Part shown: positions 27,387 to 36,491 of the stretch, piece after piece
How positions within the stretch are numbered: position 1 is the stretch's first letter
Layout: each line of letters starts with the position of its first letter
From: Bacteroidales bacterium
Lineage (GTDB): Bacteria > Bacteroidota > Bacteroidia > Bacteroidales > Muribaculaceae
Direction of reading: 5' to 3'
Assembly: GCA_910575545.1 (NCBI GenBank)
Contig: CAJTFH010000006.1
Span: 1 to 64,000, forward strand
DNA: 64,000 nt
Notes under the pieces: model-generated
Seen by the model: the letters and a program-made list of their open reading frames with translations, nothing else
What the model was told of the DNA's origin: nothing
The model's database searches: none
Translations under genes and position numbers: made by a program

Positions 27387-29213
27387 ATGGCATATATAGT
27401 TTATCTTGTGGCGGCAGTGGCGGTTTTTGGTTTTACCACTGCATTGTGGCGAGGCCTGTCGAAGGGGCTTTCGCGCAGTGCAAAGGGGCAGCAGATCACC
27501 CGTTTTGCCGTGGGGTCGTTGTTGGCGGTGTTGCCGTCGGCAGTAGCCGGGCCTCCGGCGTTTTCGCTGAATGTGGTTCTTATGGGGGTGGTGGCGGTCT
27601 GCTGGATGCTTGCGTTTCCGTTGTTTGATTTTGTGGCTAACCGCCGGTCAAAGTCGGAAATCGATAACCGGATGGATTTCGCATTCGGCCTGTATCTTTT
27701 CGGTTTCCTCACCTCGTCATATTATGCCCTTACTGCGGTTTTTCCTTCATGGCTGACAGTTATCGACACTCTTTATGCCGCCGTGGAGATTCCGTTGATA
27801 ATCGCCTACCTGTTTCAGGTGGCCTATTTCGCTATATATAAGTCATCGGTCGACCATGACGGTTTGAAACTTGTGCTCGACACCAACGTTAACGAAGTGC
27901 TTGAATTTGTAAGGTCGTTTCCGGTGTGGGCGGTAATATGCGGTCTGGTGGCGCTTGTGCTTTTTGTTATTCTTTGGTTCTTCTGGAATATAGCCTATGA
28001 AATTCAACCTGAGGGTCTGCATCTGTTAAACATCTCTGCGGAAATTCTTTTTTCGGTGGTTCTTGGTTCATTAATGTTCAAGGGGAGGAAAGCGGCATTC
28101 CGCCGTTCAGGATTGCCTGGGATTTATTATGATAATATTGAATATGCCCGGCAGATGGCCGATTATGATGCACACCGCTCATCCCGCATTGAAGAGCTTA
28201 AAATTTCATCACCTTTGATGAAAACAGAGGATCATGGTGTGCGGAAGGGGAAAACGTTCATTCTTGTCATCGGTGAATCAGCCTCGCGCGATTATATGGA
28301 AGCGTTCACCCCGACGGATGCCAACCGCCACACAACCCCATGGTTATCTGCAATGGCTGGCAACACCAGCCGGGTGTTTCTGTTTTCTAATGCTTATTCG
28401 TGTCATTTCCAGACGGTGCCCACACTCGAAAGGGCGCTTACGGCGATGAGCCAGTATAACTCGTTGCGTTTTGTCAGCGCTCCGTCGATAGTTGACGCTG
28501 CTCATGCGCTTGGCATAAAGGTCTACTGGTTTTCAAACCAAGGTCATATCGGACAAAACGATACGCCTGTCACTCTTGTGGCGGAAAATGCCGATTATGC
28601 AAAATGGACGTCGCAGCGGCTCAATCATCAGCCCTATGATGGAGAGATGGTTAAATTGTTGCCCGAAATCAACGTTTCCGAGGATAAACTGCTCGTGTTT
28701 CATCTCATGGGTTCGCATTTCACTTATAGCAATCGTTATCCGCCGGCACATGAGTATTTCCCCACCCATGGCGGGGCAGACTATGTGGCTGCATATCGCA
28801 ACTCAATCCGTTACACCGATTCTTTCCTCAAGGCGGTATATGATTATGCTTCGGAAAACCTGAATCTCCAGGCAATGGTATATTGTTCCGACCATGCCGA
28901 TATACCAGACCGCCGCCGTTCACCGAGTTTCGACGGTTTCGGCCAGGTGCGCATCCCCCTTGCCGTCATGCTCTCTGATTCTTATGTCTCGGAAAATCCG
29001 GAAGTGGCGGCTGCTTTGTCGACGAACACCATGAAACCTTTCTCCAATGACTTGCTCTTTGACTTGATGGCCGGTCTTTGGCGTGTCGAATCTCCGGTGC
29101 TTGACAAAAGTCTGTCGCTTGCTTCTTCATCCTACCGGCTCACTCCGGAAACCACCTTCGTTCATCTGAATTCCCTGGCAGTATCTGCCGATCCGAATTT
29201 TAACCGCGTCTGA
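27387..29213 (+). CDS. Phosphoethanolamine transferase (EptA/CptA-like)
   Basis: 608 residues. The first 230 contain about five hydrophobic segments; the periplasmic catalytic domain then shows FILVIGESASRDYMEAF, NRHTTPWL with the candidate nucleophile threonine, CHFQTVPTLERALT, LLVFHLMGSHFTYSNRYP and YCSDHADIP with the metal-binding Asp-His. It continues about 110 residues past that motif, so unlike the copy at 113-1444 it is complete. The usual SDHGES is SDHADI here. It likely adds phosphoethanolamine to lipid A, masking charge against cationic peptides. Divergent from the PAP2/LPS-kinase pair. Confidence 0.87.
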   Translation: MAYIVYLVAAVAVFGFTTALWRGLSKGLSRSAKGQQITRFAVGSLLAVLPSAVAGPPAFSLNVVLMGVVAVCWMLAFPLFDFVANRRSKSEIDNRMDFAFGLYLFGFLTSSYYALTAVFPSWLTVIDTLYAAVEIPLIIAYLFQVAYFAIYKSSVDHDGLKLVLDTNVNEVLEFVRSFPVWAVICGLVALVLFVILWFFWNIAYEIQPEGLHLLNISAEILFSVVLGSLMFKGRKAAFRRSGLPGIYYDNIEYARQMADYDAHRSSRIEELKISSPLMKTEDHGVRKGKTFILVIGESASRDYMEAFTPTDANRHTTPWLSAMAGNTSRVFLFSNAYSCHFQTVPTLERALTAMSQYNSLRFVSAPSIVDAAHALGIKVYWFSNQGHIGQNDTPVTLVAENADYAKWTSQRLNHQPYDGEMVKLLPEINVSEDKLLVFHLMGSHFTYSNRYPPAHEYFPTHGGADYVAAYRNSIRYTDSFLKAVYDYASENLNLQAMVYCSDHADIPDRRRSPSFDGFGQVRIPLAVMLSDSYVSENPEVAAALSTNTMKPFSNDLLFDLMAGLWRVESPVLDKSLSLASSSYRLTPETTFVHLNSLAVSADPNFNRV

Positions 29214-29402
29214 GACTGAAATTCACGTGCTGCTGCCTTAGAAATCGGAAAAAACGCGCTCTCGGAGCGTTAAAATGCCTGTTCTTGGGGGCTAATCGCA
29301 ATATCCATAGGCTGTTGCATGGCATTTTTGCCTGTGGTCTTTTTCGGATGAAATAATTTGAAATTTTAGACAATCAACAATAACCCGATAAATCGACCGA
29401 CT

Positions 29403-30635
29403 GTGGTACTTAATTACATCTGGATAGCTTTTTTTCTTGTGACTTTTGTTGTGGCCCTGTTTCAGACGGTGGTGGCCGGCGACCTTTCGGTCTGGTCATC
29501 CATCATGTCGGCATCATTCAGCTCGGCAGCCACTGCGTTTGAAATTTCGTTGGGGCTGGCGGGAATCCTGTCATTATGGTTGGGGTTGATGAAGATCGGT
29601 GAACGTGCGGGTGTCATCGGTTTTTTCGGGAGGTTGGTGTCCCCCTTGTTCACGCGGCTTTTCCCCGGAGTGCCGAAAGGGCACCCGGCAATGGGTTCGA
29701 TTTTCATGAACGTGTCGGCAAATATGCTTGGTCTCGACAATGCCGCTACGCCGCTCGGACTGAAAGCCATGCAGGAGCTTCAGTCTATCAACAAGAAGAA
29801 AGACACCGCCACAGATGCCATGATAATGTTTCTGGTGCTTAACGCCTCGGGACTATGCTTCATCCCAATCAGCATAATGATGTATCGTGCCCAGGCCGGG
29901 GCAGCGAATCCTACCGACATTTTCCTCCCCATCCTTCTGGCCACCTTTATTTCCACACTTGTGGGGATTGTTGCCCTTTGCATAAAACAGCGCATCAGGC
30001 TGACCGACCCTGTGCTGCTGGCATGGCTTGCTGGCATGGGAGCGATAATCGCGTTAATAGTATGGCTGTTTTCAGGCATGGAAGGTGAAAGGGTAGAGCA
30101 GTGGTCGGGATTCATTGCGAATGCATTGCTCCTAAGCGTTATTGTTCTCTTTCTGATGGCGGGAATGCGTAAAAAGGTAAATGTCTACGAGACCTTCATA
30201 GAAGGGGCTAAGGAGGGCTTTAAAACAGCCGTCACTATAATTCCTTATCTCGTGGCCATACTTGTTGCCATAGGCATGTTCCGTGCGTCAGGGGCGATGG
30301 ACTGGCTTACTCGTGGCGCAACGTGGATTGTGGGTTGCTGCGGCATCGACACCGGCTGGGTGGAGGCGCTTCCCACCGCATTGATGAAACCGCTCAGCGG
30401 TTCCGGCTCGCGCGGCATGATGATTGATCTGATGACAGCCCATGGGGCTGATTCTTTCGTAGCCCGCGTGTCGGCGGCAATCCAGGGTTCTACCGACACT
30501 ATGTTTTATGTCCTGGCCGTGTATTTCGGCTCTGTCGGCATCCGCAAGACCCGCTATGCCGTGGGTTACGCCCTCCTGGCCGACATCGCCGGTTCCGTCG
30601 CAGGTGTCCTCGCCGCCTACCTCTTCTTCAAATAA
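29403..30635 (+). CDS. Fused SpmA-SpmB (nucleoside recognition domain) membrane protein
   Basis: 410 residues with about ten hydrophobic helices in two halves. The first half carries SLWLGLMKIGERAGVI and MNVSANMLGLDNAATPLGLKAM, the SpmA signature; the second carries FIEGAKEGFKTAVTIIPYLVAI and ALMKPLSGSGSRGMMIDLM, the SpmB signature. These are separate spore-maturation genes in Bacillus and are commonly fused in non-sporulating Bacteroidetes, where the function is unknown. The start codon follows a 190-bp gap with no other gene. Confidence 0.88.
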   Translation: MVLNYIWIAFFLVTFVVALFQTVVAGDLSVWSSIMSASFSSAATAFEISLGLAGILSLWLGLMKIGERAGVIGFFGRLVSPLFTRLFPGVPKGHPAMGSIFMNVSANMLGLDNAATPLGLKAMQELQSINKKKDTATDAMIMFLVLNASGLCFIPISIMMYRAQAGAANPTDIFLPILLATFISTLVGIVALCIKQRIRLTDPVLLAWLAGMGAIIALIVWLFSGMEGERVEQWSGFIANALLLSVIVLFLMAGMRKKVNVYETFIEGAKEGFKTAVTIIPYLVAILVAIGMFRASGAMDWLTRGATWIVGCCGIDTGWVEALPTALMKPLSGSGSRGMMIDLMTAHGADSFVARVSAAIQGSTDTMFYVLAVYFGSVGIRKTRYAVGYALLADIAGSVAGVLAAYLFFK

Positions 30636-30679
30636 CTGATATTGACAAATTGGGCTAAATTGCCACTTTTGTGCTGTGT

Positions 30680-30856
30680 GAGGGTGTGTCATAATGGCTC
30701 ATCTGGGTCGTCGCCCGAGGGCTTCGGGTTCGGTCATTGACCTTAGTCAACTCCCTTCACCCTCACCCTCAGGCTCCTACCATCTGAACCATTCTGACAG
30801 CACCCTCTCCATCCGGATGCCAAAAAGGCGTTGGTCGAATTTCGACACAACGCCTT
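30680..30856 (+). repeat. Dispersed structured repeat, copy A
   Basis: 177 bp, matched in inverted orientation by 45084-45266 with no difference except one extra hexamer in that copy. Internal structures: TTGAC-CTTA-GTCAA hairpin, the palindrome CATCCGGATG, and a terminal hairpin (AAGGCGTTG paired with CAACGCCTT) followed here by an A/T-rich tail like a terminator. A small ORF (ATG at 30694, 54 codons, product starting MAHLGRRPRASGSV) spans it. It lies between the spmAB fusion and the ybeY promoter. No transposase is present; it may be a MITE-like element, a structured RNA or a terminator-type repeat. Confidence 0.85.
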
Positions 30857-30869
30857 AATTATTTTTTAT

Positions 30870-30877
30870 TATCTTTG
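30870..30877 (+). promoter_or_regulatory. Promoter -7 element for ybeY
   Basis: TATCTTTG followed by TAG fits the Bacteroidetes -7 consensus TAnnTTTG. It is 30 bp before the ybeY start and immediately after repeat copy A. No good -33 box is visible; that position falls in the repeat's terminal hairpin. Confidence 0.5.
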
Positions 30878-30906
30878 TAGCCGGTTAAATTTGCTTTTAG
30901 ACGCTT

Positions 30907-31338
30907 ATGGAAAACCGGTTCCAATGGTTGGCCGAGGGGGTAGAACTCCCTGAGCTTGATTATGGATTGCTTGAAAAATGGATTGAGTCTGTGGCATCAT
31001 GCCATGGCCGCATAGCCGGCAATCTATCGTATATATTCTGCAACGACGACCGTATAATTGAAGTCAACAGGCAGTTCCTCAACCATGATTACTACACCGA
31101 CATAATAACTTTCGATGATTGCAGGGGCAGACTGCTGCGCGGCGACATGTTCATCTCGCTCGACACTGTTGCAACGAATGCAGAGCTTCAACGAGTGTCG
31201 TATGGCGATGAATTGCTGCGTGTCATAATCCACGGTGTGCTCCATCTTTGCGGCATCAACGATAAAGGCCCCGGTGAGCGTGAAATCATGGAGGCAAATG
31301 AAGATGAGGCTTTGGCCATGCTCAAGGGTATGGCTTAA
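30907..31338 (+). CDS. ybeY: Endoribonuclease YbeY (rRNA maturation factor)
   Basis: 143 residues. YbeY processes the 16S rRNA 3' end and assists ribosome quality control. The signature region reads RVIIHGVLHLCGINDKGPGE: the first two histidines of the HxxxHxxxxxH zinc motif are present, but the third position is aspartate instead of histidine. Upstream, YIFCNDDRIIEVNRQFLNHDYYTDIITF is the usual central segment. It precedes mnmG by 71 bp, and the two are probably cotranscribed. Confidence 0.9.
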   Translation: MENRFQWLAEGVELPELDYGLLEKWIESVASCHGRIAGNLSYIFCNDDRIIEVNRQFLNHDYYTDIITFDDCRGRLLRGDMFISLDTVATNAELQRVSYGDELLRVIIHGVLHLCGINDKGPGEREIMEANEDEALAMLKGMA

Positions 31339-31409
31339 TGCCGGCCGTTGTGATGCGGAGGTGTTTTAATCAGAAGGAATATCAGAAGAAATAGAAGAGA
31401 CAACAGACG

Positions 31410-33395
31410 ATGAAATTCGACTATGATGTGATAGTGGTTGGTGCGGGGCATGCCGGTTGCGAAGCAGCCTCGGCAGCTGCGCGGCTTGGAGCAAGCACCC
31501 TGCTGATTACTATGGATTTGAACAAGGTGGCTCAGATGAGCTGTAACCCGGCGGTGGGAGGCATCGCAAAGGGGCAGATTGTCAGGGAAATCGATGCCCT
31601 CGGAGGCCAAATGGGGATTGTGACTGACCGCACGGCCATACAGTTCCGTATGCTCAACCGCTCGAAAGGACCGGCTATGTGGAGTCCGCGTGCGCAGTCT
31701 GACCGCATGAGGTTTTCGGAGATGTGGCGCTCCATACTCGAAAATACTCCGGGGCTTTCGCTTTGGCAGGACTCAGTGACAGAGCTTGTTTTTTCCAATG
31801 CTGATAACGGTGGGGTAGGGGAGTGCCATGGTGATAAGAAGAAAACAGCCGTCACCGGTGTGAAGACTGCCCTTGGGGCGACTTTTTCGGCGCGTGCAGT
31901 TGTGTTGACTAATGGCACTTTCCTTAACGGCCTTATGCACATAGGGCGCACTATGATTGAAGGAGGGCGGATTGCAGAGCCGGCTTCGCATGGCATAACT
32001 GAACAGCTTAAATCGTTGAGTTTCAGTGCTGAACGCATGAAAACCGGAACGCCTGTCCGTATTGATGGCCGGTCTGTTAAATGGGAATTGACTGTGCCTC
32101 AGGAACTTGAAGAGGATTTTCATAAGTTCTCATATCTACCCGATGTAAAACGAGGGCTTAAACAGCGCCGTTGTTTCACTGTTTTCACAAGCGAAAAGAC
32201 TCATGAGATATTGCGCCGCGGACTTCCGGATTCACCCCTTTACAACGGTCAGATTCAGAGTATCGGTCCCCGCTATTGCCCGTCGATAGAGACTAAGATA
32301 GTGACCTTTGCCGACAAGACAGAGCACCAGCTATTCCTCGAACCTGAGGGTGAGACCACACAGGAGTTTTATCTCAACGGATTCTCCTCGTCGCTTCCGA
32401 TGGATATCCAGATTGAGGCTCTGAAGACTATTCCTGCGTTTTCAGATGTCCGGATTTATCGCCCGGGGTATGCAATTGAATATGACTTTTTCGACCCGAC
32501 CCAGCTGACCCATTCATTAGAGACAAAACTTGTGGATAACCTCTTTTTCGCAGGTCAGATTAACGGTACCACCGGTTATGAGGAGGCTGCCGGACAAGGG
32601 CTGATTGCCGGAGTGAATGCCGCTATCAACTGCCGCAACATTGCCGCCGCAGAATCAGGAGGAGAGATTACCCCTCCCTTTACCCTGGCTCGCGATGAGG
32701 CATACATCGGTGTGCTGATTGATGACCTCGTGACAAAAGGGGTGGATGAACCATACCGCATGTTTACCTCTCGTGCGGAATACCGCATACTTCTCCGCCA
32801 GGATGATGCCGACATGCGTCTGACTGAGAAAGCCTACCATATAGGCCTTGCAACACCCCGGCGCTATGAACTAATGGCTGAAAAACGGAATATGCGCGAT
32901 TCTCTTATTGATTTCATAAGCGGATATTCGGTGAAAGAGGCAGATGTGAATGATTGTTTTGCCAGGCTTAACAGTCAGCTCGGATTGATAGGCAGCCCTT
33001 CGGAACTCTTGCCGGTAAGGGAGGGGTGCAAATTGAAAAGCCTCGTTCTCCGTCCGCAATTGGGTATATCATTGTTGGCCCGCGTAATCCCTGCTCTTCG
33101 TGAAGAACTGTTGAAATTACCCTCTGACCGGCGTGAAGAGATTGTAGAGGCGGCAGAAATACTGCTCAAATATGAAGGGTATATAAAGCGAGAAGATATG
33201 ATTGCAGATAAAATCCGCCGTCTTGAGGCAATCCGTCTTGGCGACCGCTTTGACTATTCTTCGATTAATTCAATATCAACGGAAGCTCGGCAGAAACTTG
33301 AACGAATACGCCCCGAAACAGTTGCCCAGGCATCGCGCATCCCGGGGGTTTCTCCGGCCGACATAAATATTCTCCTGCTTTTATGTGGGAGATAA
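31410..33395 (+). CDS. mnmG: tRNA uridine-5-carboxymethylaminomethyl modification enzyme MnmG (GidA)
   Basis: FAD enzyme that with MnmE installs cmnm5 on wobble uridine-34 of tRNAs. The 661 residues start with the Rossmann motif VVGAGHAGCEAASAAARLG and continue with CNPAVGGIAKGQIVREIDALGG, the family signature, FAGQINGTTGYEEAAGQGL in the second FAD-binding part, and the helical C-terminal domain that binds MnmE and tRNA. Length is slightly above the usual 630. In many bacteria gidA is near oriC; here a parS-like palindrome begins 13 bp after its stop. Confidence 0.97.
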   Translation: MKFDYDVIVVGAGHAGCEAASAAARLGASTLLITMDLNKVAQMSCNPAVGGIAKGQIVREIDALGGQMGIVTDRTAIQFRMLNRSKGPAMWSPRAQSDRMRFSEMWRSILENTPGLSLWQDSVTELVFSNADNGGVGECHGDKKKTAVTGVKTALGATFSARAVVLTNGTFLNGLMHIGRTMIEGGRIAEPASHGITEQLKSLSFSAERMKTGTPVRIDGRSVKWELTVPQELEEDFHKFSYLPDVKRGLKQRRCFTVFTSEKTHEILRRGLPDSPLYNGQIQSIGPRYCPSIETKIVTFADKTEHQLFLEPEGETTQEFYLNGFSSSLPMDIQIEALKTIPAFSDVRIYRPGYAIEYDFFDPTQLTHSLETKLVDNLFFAGQINGTTGYEEAAGQGLIAGVNAAINCRNIAAAESGGEITPPFTLARDEAYIGVLIDDLVTKGVDEPYRMFTSRAEYRILLRQDDADMRLTEKAYHIGLATPRRYELMAEKRNMRDSLIDFISGYSVKEADVNDCFARLNSQLGLIGSPSELLPVREGCKLKSLVLRPQLGISLLARVIPALREELLKLPSDRREEIVEAAEILLKYEGYIKREDMIADKIRRLEAIRLGDRFDYSSINSISTEARQKLERIRPETVAQASRIPGVSPADINILLLLCGR

Positions 33396-33407
33396 AAATA
33401 AATCGCA

Positions 33408-33423
33408 TGTTCCACGTGGAACC
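33408..33423. other. parS-like centromere site
   Basis: TGTTCCACGTGGAACC contains a perfect 14-bp palindrome (33409-33422, GTTCCACGTGGAAC) and differs by few bases from the ParB-binding consensus TGTTTCACGTGAAACA. It lies in the intergenic space between mnmG and apt. No other copy was seen in the window. ParB/Spo0J sites are usually origin-proximal, which fits the candidate oriC 22 kb away. Confidence 0.75.
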
Positions 33424-33490
33424 ATCGCATCTGCTCAGGATTCAGACGGTTACACAGATTTAATAAAGATTATAACAACTAAAAAACGAT

Positions 33491-34009
33491 ATGGAATACA
33501 TCAAATCAAAAATCCGCGATGTCTACGACTTCCCTCAGAAGGGGGTAGTGTTTAAAGACCTTACCACAGTGTTTAAAGACCCGCGAGCCCTCCATATAAT
33601 CGGATGGGATCTCTCTCAGCTCTATCGCGACAAAGGGGTGACGAAAGTTGTCGGAATCGAGTCGCGCGGTTTCATCGGAGGCTCTATCCTTGCCTTTGAA
33701 CTGGGTGCCGGTTTCGTGCCGGTTAGGAAACCCGGCAAGCTGCCTGCCGACACTCTCCAGGCTTCATATGACAAGGAATATGGCAAAGACACGATTGAAA
33801 TACATCGCGATGCCATAACAGAAGATGATATTGTGGTGCTCCACGATGATGTGCTTGCCACCGGCGGAACCATGGCCGCTGCCTATGAGTTGGTGAAGCG
33901 CATGAACCCGAAGAAAATTTATATCAATTTCATCATAGAATTGGGTATGCTCAACGGCAGGGCCAACCTCCCTGCCGACGCTGAAGTCACATCGTTGATC
34001 AAATATTGA
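33491..34009 (+). CDS. apt: Adenine phosphoribosyltransferase
   Basis: Salvages adenine to AMP with PRPP. The 172-residue protein has FPQKGVVFKDLTTVFKDP near the N terminus, VVGIESRGFIGGSILAFELG, the flexible-loop region VRKPGKLPADTLQASYDKEYG, and the PRPP-binding motif VVLHDDVLATGGTMAAAYEL. Length is standard. Transcription likely ends at the very strong hairpin 34016-34074. Confidence 0.97.
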   Translation: MEYIKSKIRDVYDFPQKGVVFKDLTTVFKDPRALHIIGWDLSQLYRDKGVTKVVGIESRGFIGGSILAFELGAGFVPVRKPGKLPADTLQASYDKEYGKDTIEIHRDAITEDDIVVLHDDVLATGGTMAAAYELVKRMNPKKIYINFIIELGMLNGRANLPADAEVTSLIKY

Positions 34010-34015
34010 ATCGGC

Positions 34016-34074
34016 ATACAACAGCAAAAGCGGCCCCGGCAGATTTAGTGCCGGGGCCGCTTTTGCTGTTGTAT
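34016..34074. terminator. Perfect 26-bp inverted repeat, bidirectional terminator
   Basis: Arms 34016-34041 and 34049-34074 are fully complementary over 26 bp (outer ATACAACAGCAAAAG, inner CGGCCCCGGCA) with a 7-nt loop. It separates convergent apt and the endonuclease gene, 6 bp past the apt stop. The A-run in one arm and the T-run in the other allow termination from either side. The stem is far longer than other terminators in this window. Confidence 0.75.
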
Positions 34075-34082
34075 ATGTGGAT

Positions 34083-36491
34083 TTATTTCACAAGCACGCG
34101 GCGGGAGAAGTCGCGTACAACGACGATATATAATCCCGGGGTTAGGTTGAGGGCTGTTTCGCCTTTAGGGAGTATGTCAGAGTAGACCTCTGTGCCGTCG
34201 ATGGAGTAGACGCTTACAATATCGCCTGAGGTGCCGTTTGATTCAAGTATAAGCCGGCCTGAACGGCTGTATGCGTCCCATGAATGGTATTCGGCCTTGT
34301 TGGCTTCTACAACTCCGCTTTGATTCCGGTAATCGCTTATGCGTAGGTCATCGAGCATCAGGCGTGCTCCGGCGGTCTGTTCCAGTTTGAGGCGCAACAT
34401 ACCTTCTTTATTGATTGGAAGAGTGTATTCCGCATACGCATTATTGCCGCCTGTTGAGGTGGACGGTATGGTGATTGTACCTACGGTCTCCCAGGTTGTG
34501 CCGTTGTCTGCCGACAGTTTCACGTCGAATTTGGCCGTTGTTGTCTCGTTGCGCCACAGGTGCGCCCAGAAGCTCAATGTTCCCATACCGCCGGGTTTGG
34601 ATTCGAGCATGGTCAGATAACCTCCGCTTTTAGGCATACGTGCGGCCTGTTCGCCGTCGTGTGGGTATGCGTTGCTGCCACCTTTCTCAAACAGTGCGTT
34701 GGTCTGCCATGAACATGCCGAACCCACATAGGTCTTGTCGTTGTAGCTCGCCGCTCCTGTTGACTCGAAATCTTCATGGAATGAGCCGGAGTTCTGGCTG
34801 ACTTTGCCCTCTACGGTCAGATCATCGGTGAAATAACTGCCGGCCGTGGCTGTGACTGAGGTGGAATATTCACCTTCGCTTTGGCTGAACAGACGCATGT
34901 AGAAGCGCTCTTCTTCCGGCTGGAGCGTGATCGATGTGCTCCATTGTGATTTGTCGGTGCTTACCTGGAAGGGGGATTTTACAATGATTGTGACGTTCTC
35001 GGAGATGTTTTCTATCTCCATCAGTATTTCTGCAATTTCCGAAGGTTCGCCCGGGATGGCAAAGAATTGCAGTTCACCGTCGTAGAGAAATGATATTGAA
35101 GGTTGGGGAGCCGAGGTGGTCACTTCAACCGGTTCCGAAGTCTGTGTGGGGGAGCTAACGGTGTAGCTGTATGCCGTTTCAGGTTCAAGCCCCGTCACAA
35201 TGGCCTTCTCATCGCCCGAGCGCACCTGGCGGGGGTAGCCCGGCAGTGTTTCTCCGTCGCGGTAAACGTGGAGGCTGTAAGGGGTGGATGGGTCGTCGAT
35301 GCAGCTCCAGTTTGCCATGAATGAGTTTTCGGTTATTTCTGTTGCAGGCCCGACGGGTAGTCCTTCTACTGCAGTGCATATGATAGTGCAGACCGATGTG
35401 GCATCTCCCGATTTCAGCAGAAGCACTCCGCTGCCGTGGGTGGCAGAGGCCGACCGGTAGCTCACGGTTATCTCTGCTCCGTCGTTATTCACTGCATCGG
35501 CACTCAAGGTGGCCGGAGTGGCGGTGAATCCAGTGCCTTGCGTGGTCACAGTAACGGCAGATGTCAGGGCCGTTCCTTTCACTATTACGGTTGTCGACCG
35601 GCTTATATCCGTAGAGGTCATTCCCAGGTCGATGAGAGAGCCGTCGGCAGGTTCAAGAATCTGGGGTTCGGTAGAGGCATTGACATACCATGCCACACCT
35701 TTCTTGTTGCCCCATATGTACTCGGCCAGTTCCGGATGGTCGATGAATGGATTGCGGTTTTTCTGGTGTTTGCTCACCTCTTCGTTGCGCACAATCTCTT
35801 TTTCGCTCACGGGGTCTTGCCTCGACCATTTCAGCAGCATATTAACCGCCCATTCGCGGTAGACGGGATAGTTGTTACCGGCCATCATGTCGGAATGCCA
35901 CGACGAGATGCGGTCGTTGTAGGCTGCCGCCATATAGAAATAGGTTCTCGCGAAATCACCTTTGTATTGGTCGTCGGGTTCAAAGACCGTTCCGGTATAA
36001 CCGGGGAAAGTGCTTGTGCCCAGACGCCCCAGCGGTTTTACGTTCCCATTGGCCGCCAGGTATTTGCCGTTGGCGCATTCTCCAAATGGGTGATTGCTTC
36101 GTTGCCCGTTCACCTTGCCGTCGGTCGGATAGAGGTGGTAGGCGTCGGAATACATCGGGTAAGCGTCGTCGAACCAGCTTTTGGGCATCGAATGCTCTTT
36201 GTTAACACAGTCGCCGACAACTTTGTAGTTGCCGCATTTGGTGAAATTCTTAGGCCATTGTTTGGTTGAATACATATCCCACAATGTGCCGTCGGGGCGC
36301 ACATCCGAGGTCTTGTAGACTTCCCACAGTCCGGTTTTGTAGTCAATCTTCGTGTGGGGGCCTACAACGCTTAGGAGCGATTTAAGAAGAGCTTCGCCCG
36401 TTTTCCCCTCGCATGCGGAGTAGTAGCCCTCCGGCTCGGCGGCGTTTGCCATAAACGCCGCCCCTGCCAAAAATGCAATCAATTTCTTCAT
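34083..36491 (-). CDS. Secreted endonuclease I with T9SS sorting domain
   Basis: 802 residues. A signal peptide (MKKLIAFLAGAAFMANA) precedes an endonuclease I (EndA/NucM-type) domain, about 20-270, with NKEHSMPKSWF carrying the catalytic histidine, HLYPTDGKVNGQRSNHPFG and ARTYFYMAAAYNDR. Then come Ig-like domains (about 280-375), a fibronectin type III-like domain (LPVGPATEITENSFMANWSC onward), a carbohydrate-binding-like beta domain (about 570-730), and a T9SS type A C-terminal domain (VSVYSIDGTEVYSD, LNLTPGLYIVVV). It probably degrades extracellular DNA at the cell surface for nutrients or biofilm remodelling. Confidence 0.88.
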   Translation of the reverse strand: MKKLIAFLAGAAFMANAAEPEGYYSACEGKTGEALLKSLLSVVGPHTKIDYKTGLWEVYKTSDVRPDGTLWDMYSTKQWPKNFTKCGNYKVVGDCVNKEHSMPKSWFDDAYPMYSDAYHLYPTDGKVNGQRSNHPFGECANGKYLAANGNVKPLGRLGTSTFPGYTGTVFEPDDQYKGDFARTYFYMAAAYNDRISSWHSDMMAGNNYPVYREWAVNMLLKWSRQDPVSEKEIVRNEEVSKHQKNRNPFIDHPELAEYIWGNKKGVAWYVNASTEPQILEPADGSLIDLGMTSTDISRSTTVIVKGTALTSAVTVTTQGTGFTATPATLSADAVNNDGAEITVSYRSASATHGSGVLLLKSGDATSVCTIICTAVEGLPVGPATEITENSFMANWSCIDDPSTPYSLHVYRDGETLPGYPRQVRSGDEKAIVTGLEPETAYSYTVSSPTQTSEPVEVTTSAPQPSISFLYDGELQFFAIPGEPSEIAEILMEIENISENVTIIVKSPFQVSTDKSQWSTSITLQPEEERFYMRLFSQSEGEYSTSVTATAGSYFTDDLTVEGKVSQNSGSFHEDFESTGAASYNDKTYVGSACSWQTNALFEKGGSNAYPHDGEQAARMPKSGGYLTMLESKPGGMGTLSFWAHLWRNETTTAKFDVKLSADNGTTWETVGTITIPSTSTGGNNAYAEYTLPINKEGMLRLKLEQTAGARLMLDDLRISDYRNQSGVVEANKAEYHSWDAYSRSGRLILESNGTSGDIVSVYSIDGTEVYSDILPKGETALNLTPGLYIVVVRDFSRRVLVK

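Noticed and set aside
35436-36269. 277-codon plus-strand ORF
   Set aside because: Antisense shadow of the secreted endonuclease gene, whose catalytic motifs are in the minus frame.
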